Assembly (NCBI GenBank): GCA_900312665.1
Contig: ONZQ02000003.1
Span: forward strand, 1,953,823-2,017,822
Direction: 5' to 3'
Origin: Cephalotrichum gorgonifer
Taxonomy: Eukaryota > Ascomycota > Sordariomycetes > Microascales > Microascaceae
DNA length: 64,000 bases
The notes beneath the pieces were generated by a model. That model saw nothing but the letters and a program-made list of their open reading frames with translations, was not told where the DNA came from and ran no database searches. The position numbers were made by a program, and so were the translations under genes. This document shows, in pieces, positions 57,539 to 64,000 of this stretch (position 1 is its first letter; each line of letters opens with the position of its first letter).

Positions 57539-59395
57539 ATGAACTGCAACTTCCCAGAGCTACTAGTAAACGACCTAGAAGCCTCAAACTCGGTATTTGT
57601 GGCCAAGAACTTGACCGCTGGCGCTCCATCTGCCCTGTCTCTGGACGCCACACGAACGCTGCTATCGACAAAAGAGTCTGGCCTACTGCACCCGGTCGAC
57701 GAGCTGCTTTCACCTGGTTTTGAGGAGAAGGAAGACTACACCCCAGCTCCGAGCCCTGGTATTCGATATCACTCAGCCCTCAGCCAGATCAGATTACTAG
57801 AGCCCATTGACGAGGCCCCGGCGTTGGTAGGAGGGAGCTTCGACGACACCACCATCGCAAACGGCCACGAGTCCGACTGGGACTCCGTGACTTCTAGCAG
57901 CCACTCGTCTAGCATCTTGGGCACGCCGTGCGTCAAGCTCCGAAAGGTATCGGTGGTTACGACGGCGTCTTCCATCTCCTCGGGCCCCTTGGCGCCCGAG
58001 CTCAGCGGCTGCGTCGCCGAGCCCGGGTCCGTGGCTGAGATGAGCTGGATAGATGCGGACTCGGATGATGACGAAGCCGAGCTCCGGAGCCCGGATTTCC
58101 CTCGTGCTGCGTCAGCGCCTCCTACTACGAGGCGGCTTACCTTCGCCCCGGAGACGGATATGGCACGGGTCCAAGAGGTCGATACGCCTAAAGGTGTGGT
58201 AAACATGGATAAACGTCCGAAAACTCCAGCCCACACCTACCCTCGGCCTCGAGGTGAGTGCCACTCCCTTCGCTCTGGGACGGCGTCCAAAGTCTGGGCC
58301 GCTCGCCGGCGAGGTACCATCGGGGTAGGCACGGGCAAAATCCTTTCACCCGGTCGCGCCTCGAGCCTGCCGGAGGACGAGGCACCGATTCCAACGCCAC
58401 CAATCTCGCGGTCGTACTCCTTGTCCACTCTACCTTCAAGACGGGAGAATAACTCGTCGCACGACGTCCTTGGTGCCGAAGCGGAAGTCCTAGAGACTAA
58501 AACCGACTTCGCCCCATCGTGCGTCTCCATTCGAAGTCGCGCGTCTTCAGTTCCTCTCACGAAACACACTGCCGACGACACCCCCGCTACCAACTCTAAC
58601 GTCCAAACATGGATCGAATCGTCGATCGACGTGGCGACGAAGCCGGATGACCAACTCCGCGGTATTCCGCTCCCACCGGACGTCATCGACAACATCCGCA
58701 TCTCCATAGCCTGCTTCCCCGACACCATGCTCCTGACTTCGAGCTTATCCGTCGAGACCATCCGGTCCTACTCCCGCATGGTGAAGACCCCTCCCCTGGA
58801 CTACGCCTCGGCCCCGTCGTCCTCCTACCCGCACAAGAGACGGGGCCTCGCGAGGATCCTCTCGACAAGGCGGCTCGGGACCCCGGAATCCACATCCGCC
58901 GGGCGCAGAGATTCGGCGGAGGACGGGCCGAGTACCCCCTGGGCATGTCTGCGGCCTGTGTTCGATGCGGGGGAGGATTACCTCCGCGACGCGCTATACG
59001 CGCACATCGTCGTGTACAACTACATCTCCGCCCTCCCCAGGTCCCGACCAGCGGCCCCGTCGCTAACCCGACCCAGCTCGCGGCTGAGCGTCATGGGCGG
59101 CGACGGGGCCATCCCGAAGAAGGCAGCCTCTCTCCTGGGCCTCCGGACCCAGGTCCTGGCCCGGTCCCCGACTGAAACGCTGAGAGTCCCCGGCCCGCCC
59201 TCGCAGGCCGAGAACACGACTAAGAGGGACGAGGCGCTAAGAGACCTCCTGGTGGGGTTGTCGCGGTGCATAGATAGGCTGGTGGTGGCTCTCAAGGAAG
59301 GCGCTCCGGAGGCGGCGGGCGAGGGGGCGGTCCCTGTTGATGTATACCTTGCGAGGACTTTGTGCGAGGTTGTTAGGTGCTCCGAGGAGCGCTGA
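57539..59395 (+). CDS. Uncharacterised fungal 618-residue protein
   Basis: Intronless open frame from an ATG at 57539 to the stop at 59395. I do not recognise a named domain. Residues 1-370 are Ser/Thr/Pro/Asp-rich and probably disordered, with many SP/TP sites and an acidic MSWIDADSDDDEAE patch. A hydrophobic, evenly spaced block at about 378-430 (PLPPDVIDNIRISIACFPDTMLLTSSLSVETIRSYSRMV) and a helical block at about 490-525 (WACLRPVFDAGEDYLRDALYAHIVVYNYISAL), plus a C-terminal helix (EALRDLLVGLSRCIDRLVVALKEG), look like a folded C-terminal domain. No signal peptide or TM was seen. Codon use resembles its neighbours, which supports a real gene. It is convergent with the FAD oxidase gene. Confidence 0.75.
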   Translation: MNCNFPELLVNDLEASNSVFVAKNLTAGAPSALSLDATRTLLSTKESGLLHPVDELLSPGFEEKEDYTPAPSPGIRYHSALSQIRLLEPIDEAPALVGGSFDDTTIANGHESDWDSVTSSSHSSSILGTPCVKLRKVSVVTTASSISSGPLAPELSGCVAEPGSVAEMSWIDADSDDDEAELRSPDFPRAASAPPTTRRLTFAPETDMARVQEVDTPKGVVNMDKRPKTPAHTYPRPRGECHSLRSGTASKVWAARRRGTIGVGTGKILSPGRASSLPEDEAPIPTPPISRSYSLSTLPSRRENNSSHDVLGAEAEVLETKTDFAPSCVSIRSRASSVPLTKHTADDTPATNSNVQTWIESSIDVATKPDDQLRGIPLPPDVIDNIRISIACFPDTMLLTSSLSVETIRSYSRMVKTPPLDYASAPSSSYPHKRRGLARILSTRRLGTPESTSAGRRDSAEDGPSTPWACLRPVFDAGEDYLRDALYAHIVVYNYISALPRSRPAAPSLTRPSSRLSVMGGDGAIPKKAASLLGLRTQVLARSPTETLRVPGPPSQAENTTKRDEALRDLLVGLSRCIDRLVVALKEGAPEAAGEGAVPVDVYLARTLCEVVRCSEER

Positions 59396-59771
59396 CCGCC
59401 CCCCCTTTCTTCTTTTCTTTCCTTCTTTCACGAGGGTAGTCAATTTGTTGCGTGCTGGGAGGCTTATACCGTCGTTCTTTTTTTACCCCCCCCTTTTGTT
59501 GGTGTTTGGTCTATCGAGTCTGGGTTTACAAAGGGCCGTATGGGTGGTTCGTTTTGTGATTTCTAGGGTTAACTCTTGACGAGAACAACGAGGATGGGAA
59601 AATGGGAACACGAGTTTAACGGACACCGTATGGAGATTATAATGCTTATTATGACTGAGATGGGTATACGTATGCGTGAAAAACCCCCCCTTCTCATTCC
59701 TCCCTGTCTCCCCCCCTTACTTTCCATTACTCCGGTGTCCATAAACCCCGTCGGTTTACGCCGCCTACACC

Positions 59772-61871
59772 CTACACCCTACAAAGGCGGCCCTCGACCT
59801 CCTCCCACCTCTCATTCCCCACACACGGATGGCACCAGAACACATCCTTCGGGTCTACGTCGCGCTTGATGGCCAGGAGCCTCTCGTAGTTCTCGCCCCA
59901 GAACGTCTGCTGCCAGTCATGTTGGTACTTGTAGGCCTATCAAAGAAAAAAGGTCAGCGGCCGCAGTCCCCAGGATACAAACGAAACAAGATTGGGGGTG
60001 GGGAGGAGAAGCTCACCTCGTTGACATAAGCCCCCGTATCAGGCGCCATCTCCTCAAGAACCTCCAGCGCGGCCTCAAGCGCTTCTCGGGAGCGTGCATC
60101 GTCCGAGGCGTTGCGAGGAGCGAACTGTTCTCCGATGGCTACGGAACCTCCGAGTTAGTTTCCGCCGATGGAAAAAGAAAGAAGATGCCGGTAATGAGGG
60201 AGAGACGTGTGATTGGAACCTACTGTTATGCACATACGACGTCCTCCAGGCCGGCGAAACGGCGGTCCCCCCGCCCCTCGGCTCGGCCTCAAAGACGCCC
60301 TTCCCCGAGACCATGTACACCATAAGCTGGCCCGTCAGGTCCTCCAGCCTATCCAGACGCGCCGCGAGCTCGCCGGCGTCCCCCGTCAGCGTATCCTCAC
60401 CAAACAGCCTTGACCCTAGCCACTGGCTACTCCCCGCGGCGCCGTTGTCGTGGTAGACGGAGTACCAGTCCTGGAACGAGCCGTACTTCTCAATAACCGG
60501 GCCGAAGGTTACGTTCGAGTCGGGGAAGCGCTGTGCGGCCTCTTCAACGATGGGCTCCATGAGGTTGAGCATGTCCTTCTCATCGTCTGTGTCCTGGAGC
60601 GTGAGCATGCCGAAGATGCCACCAAGAAGGGGTGGGCCGGGGTCGGGGCCGGCGGGGTTGACCATTTCTTTGGCCAGCCACACGTATCCGGCCAGGCCGG
60701 AGTCCGATAGCGAGGGTACCTTGGACAGGAAAAGAGCCTGGATGTCAGTGATGTTGGGGGCGGTAGATGTCGTGCCGAGCATGAAGATCATGTGGAGCAT
60801 CTTGGGGCTCGGGATGACCCTCAGCGTCACCGAAGTGAGAACACCAAACGTAGAGCCTCCACCCTATATGCGTGTTAGTGGAGAGTGGAGGAATGGAAAA
60901 GATTCCCCGGTACGGTGTAGAGATCGACCCACCCCTCTCATGGCCCAGAATATGTCTTCGTTCCGGCATTCATTAGCGGTGATGTGGTCACCGTCTGGTG
61001 TGACGACTTCCATCTCGAGGACTTGGTCGACAGCCAGGCCGTTCCGGGTGGATAGCATCGAGTGGCCGCCCCCGGTGATGTAGCCGCCAACGCCAACAGA
61101 CTTCGCACCGCCTCCGACAACGGTTTCGCCGTAGGGGTCGAGGTAGTCGTGCAGGTCAATCATCTGGACACCCGCCCCAGCAGTGACGGCGTTTCCTTTG
61201 ATGGAGCTCCGGCACCCACGGGGGCGGAACGAGCCCTTGTGGTACTCGATATCCTTCATGTAGTGGGTCCAGATAGATAGGGAGTTGGGCGCGATTGACC
61301 TGCCAATAAAGTCATGCCCAGTCCCCTTGACGACGAGGCGCACGTCGTTCTTGCCCGCTGATATGTGCCCGTGTTAGTGGCCATCCAGGAGCGCCTACCC
61401 CGACAGAGACGCCGACTCACCAAACTTCACCGCGCGCCGGACATGCTCGACCTCGGTGGCATTTACGACGAATGCAGGATATCCCGAACCGTCGCACGGA
61501 TAACGTTCGAAAGGAAGACAGGAGTCATTGCTGAATTGGTTCCATTGGATGGAGGTTGGGTCCGAGGTGTGGAAGTCGTAAGTGAACCACCCGGCGACGA
61601 CTGCCGGGCACTTGTCTGGGTCGTAGGTTCGTTGTCCTGGATGACAGACAGCTCCTGCTGGAGTTGGTTGAAGCAGTCTTCCTCCAAGGGATTCATTGAA
61701 CCTAGCCCAGGACCCCTTTGAAGGCCAGTCAGTATCTCCTGGGATGACCTTACATGATCGCGATGAGTGGTGCCGCCCCCCATTGCCATTGACAGGAACT
61801 GCCGCCAAGCAGAGAAATTGAACAAGATATAAGGCGATGGTGGGGAGTTTTAGAGACGGGAGTGAAGTCAT
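59772..61871 (-). CDS. Secreted FAD-linked oxidase, BBE-like
   Basis: Five exons (61421-61871, 60933-61357, 60224-60863, 60017-60138, 59772-59936) give 600 residues, all joins in frame. A signal peptide (about 1-29, PTIALYLVQFLCLAAVPVNG) is followed by the FAD-binding domain: RLVVKGTGHDFIGRS with covalent-FAD His 165, GAGVQMIDLHDYL, GGGAKSVGVGGYITGGGHSMLSTRNGLAVDQVLEMEVVTPDG, and the splice-restored MRGGGGSTFGVLTSVTLRV. The BBE C-terminal segment is AYKYQHDWQQTFWGENYERLLAIKRDVDPKDVFWC. The second covalent Cys of true BBE enzymes is replaced (AKSVG), suggesting a single His-FAD link as in 6-hydroxy-D-nicotine oxidase-like enzymes. Substrate unknown. No biosynthetic cluster surrounds it. The stop lies in a short CTACACC repeat. 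Confidence 0.9.
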
Positions 61872-64000
61872 CTTGAAGAAAGAAGGGCAGGTACAACGGA
61901 GGGACAGTGTTATGGTGTTTTATATGGCCAATACGCAGGTACTGGTACACGCAAACAGGTCCACGTATACACTGGCGTACTCGAACAGGCACCAGGATTG
62001 GATGAGTGCCAAAAATATGACGACGCTTTTCCCGATGCGACACGGTGGTACACTAAGACCTGCGAGCTTATTCCGGGGATGATAGTGGGTAACTAGGGTA
62101 GGGGGAACGATTCCGTGAAGGGCGGGAGATAGTTATATACATCACTTCGGGAGCTGCTGCACTTACACGGGGATGGAAAACGGCAGTCGAATTGTCAAGA
62201 GACTCTCCACTATAATTGCTGTAGAACGCCTTGCACCGAATAGTTGGGCCTCTAGAAATTGGCCTCATAAACCACACGTCGGTTATTGTGCCGTATGGCT
62301 CGTATGAATCGGTAGTATGCTGGGGCTGGTACGTATCGCGGTCGTGTTCCTCGCATTCGCTGGGTAAATACTAACAAAAGCCCCCTGGATGTACACTGTG
62401 GCTTGTTCAGGAAGTAGAGCCGGGTGTGCTTTGATGGTGGGGGTGGGGCAAGTCTTGGTGCCGAGAGGGGCTTCGAAAGTAAGCTCGGAAGAAAGTCCGG
62501 GGCCGGCGGCGAATGTGTTCGGCTGTGTGGCAAGCAGCGTTGACGAATGACGACCTATCTCAAGGGAGAACGGGGTAAAAAGGCTGGTGGTTATTGATAG
62601 GGCTGGCGTGTGGACGAATATATGGGACAAAAACGGATGATAGGAGAAATACTTCCTGAGGCCCCGAAGACAAGACTTGCGAATAGCGTCCCTTTTGAAG
62701 AGCACATTCTGCTCGCGGGGGTCTCTGCCGCGTACATGTACTCCTAGATAGGAGACGGATCTGAAGGCATCGCGAGACGCTTGTTCCTGACGTACGCAAA
62801 ACGATGGAACACGCGTACGCGAGCGTGGAAAACTCAAGTAAACTAGCGACTACCATTGTCAAAGGGACTATCATGACGTCCTCCATCACATCGGGCCATT
62901 ATTGGTGATAGTAGCGGGCCCGGGGAATTGGGGGCTTAGGGTTCCAGGTAGCCTTGGCATCGTCCGGTGTTGCGAAGCGAGGCAGACCAGGCGGCAGCCT
63001 GCATTACACAGGCACAGGCACAGGACCAGGAACGGACCAGCCATCGGTCATGTAAGTCCCGGGGTATGTATGGTGTGGATGGTGTCGTCACGCAAGCCAG
63101 CCGGCCTTCAGAGGTAATACGGTACTCAGCCCTCCGGTTTGAACCCCTGGTCCGATATGCCGCTCGCGTGCTCATGAGGCCGCGGCCGCGAGACACACAT
63201 CTGCTCGCATCTGTCGTATCATAACAAAAGTCGACGAAGTCGGAGGGGGCCCAACTCCAGCCTTCCTCCAGCAAACCGGCACGGGAATGGAGTTTGTGAC
63301 GCGTGGCTCGGGTGGCAGCGTCGCAATTGGGCGGATGCGGCGAGTGCCAAGAAGTCTGAGCTTACCAAGTTGGTGGTTCTGGCGTGGATGACGACGTCAG
63401 CAGCTGGCAACATCCCAAATATAGCTAGCGACAATGGTAAATTAGACCTGCGACTCATTACATGGATGCACTTTTGTCTTGGATGGGGAGGAGGAAACGT
63501 TGTATTTTGAGCGGCACGGCTGCTCTTCATGCTATTCTCTATGAGACTGCGCCATAACTGTAGCTGCATTGGACTCGAAATTGGTGTCGATGGCATTTGG
63601 TGGTGACGACGACGATGGCACACGGCAAGGTTGACAAGTCGTCACGCTCCCTGGCGGTTCCCAAGAGCTGACGAAACAGTAGATTTGAAGCGCCGGATAC
63701 ACTCGGGGCCGCCCTAATACCCCCACGAAGAGCACTCGGCTGAGGGTTATACGTGCTGCGATCGAACGTACGCCGGAGTAAGCCGGTCGGCACATCCGGA
63801 AGGCTCATAACCACCCCTTGCATGCTGTCACGGGACTACCGACTTTTGAAGTTCGAGATACTGTAGGTAGGCGGCGGCGTCGATGACGAGTTAATGTATG
63901 GGCTTGTCACCAAAAAGGGAATATGTTGAGTGAGGTCTGAGTGTGTGGTGCAAACAATGGGAGGGGAGGAGGCCAAGAAAGATACATGTATCCTATGATT
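61872..64000. other. Terminal stretch, no gene recognised
   Basis: About 2.1 kb upstream of the FAD oxidase on the minus strand. Several open frames of 60-185 codons (for example 62283-62837 minus) are Arg/Ser/Thr-rich with no motif, signal peptide or splice partner. The first few hundred bases should be the oxidase promoter. A gene running off the right edge cannot be excluded. Confidence 0.45.

Noticed and set aside
63135..63165. Possible tRNA B box (GGTTCAAACC on the minus strand)
   Set aside because: Flanking sequence gives no T-stem pairing, anticodon arm or acceptor stem.
1..64000. Transposons, viral sequences and CRISPR arrays
   Set aside because: No transposase, reverse transcriptase, terminal inverted repeats, long direct repeats or spaced short repeats were seen; CRISPR would also be unexpected in a fungal nucleus.

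Overview
This is nuclear DNA from a filamentous ascomycete (Pezizomycotina, most likely Sordariomycetes). The evidence is short spliceosomal introns (about 55-215 bp, GT..AG), GC-rich exons, long non-coding spacers, an intron-bearing tRNA-Leu, and gene families typical of these fungi: WSC and GPI-anchored wall proteins, sedolisin, OPT transporter, DBF2/SidB kinase and a BBE-type FAD oxidase. I rebuilt the genes by hand-splicing exons so that the frame stays open and family-conserved residues are kept across junctions. Nothing was checked against transcripts or databases. I saw no transposon, CRISPR array, viral gene or recognisable secondary-metabolite cluster.

Layout. 1-3.6 kb: no convincing gene. 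3.6-9.7 kb: a WSC-domain membrane protein (+), a secreted CREG-like split-barrel protein (+), ribosomal protein eS30 in five exons (-), and a Gly/Cys-rich GPI protein (-). 9.7-12.5 kb: spacer with a GAAA microsatellite broken by a 20-N gap. 12.5-20.1 kb: DBF2/SidB mitotic-exit kinase (-), a WBP11-like splicing factor (+), an MCT-type MFS transporter (+) and a YAE1-like Fe-S adaptor (+). 22.8-25.1 kb: a Pro/Glu-rich GPI protein (+) and the 3' part of a gene of unknown function, perhaps a nucleotidyltransferase-fold protein (+). 25.8-27.4 kb: tRNA-Leu(AAG) (-) and CENP-O/Mcm21 (-). 28.5-31.8 kb: a convergent pair, acetyl-CoA transporter (+) and phosphopantothenate-cysteine ligase (-). 32.9-39.3 kb: a DHA1-like MFS protein, an uncharacterised two-TM protein and glutamate decarboxylase (all -). 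42.1-49.6 kb: an OPT oligopeptide transporter, ISD11 and a large acidic nuclear-type protein (all +). 49.9-54.3 kb: a secreted sedolisin (-) and IPI3 (-). 57.5-61.9 kb: an uncharacterised 618-residue protein (+) and a secreted FAD oxidase (-). 62-64 kb: nothing recognisable.

How it fits together. Most genes are housekeeping. Two themes recur. One is Fe-S biology: ISD11 for mitochondrial cluster synthesis, and a YAE1-like protein ending in a CIA-targeting-like Leu-Asp-Trp. The other is CoA metabolism: CoA synthesis and acetyl-CoA transport genes lie tail to tail. An RTCACGTG (Cbf1-type) element lies 150-370 bp upstream of three housekeeping genes. The points most worth a second look are the CoA pair, the YAE1 C terminus, the unresolved gene at 24.6-25.1 kb, the CFEM-like protein lacking its CxC pair, and the conserved head of the 739-residue acidic protein.
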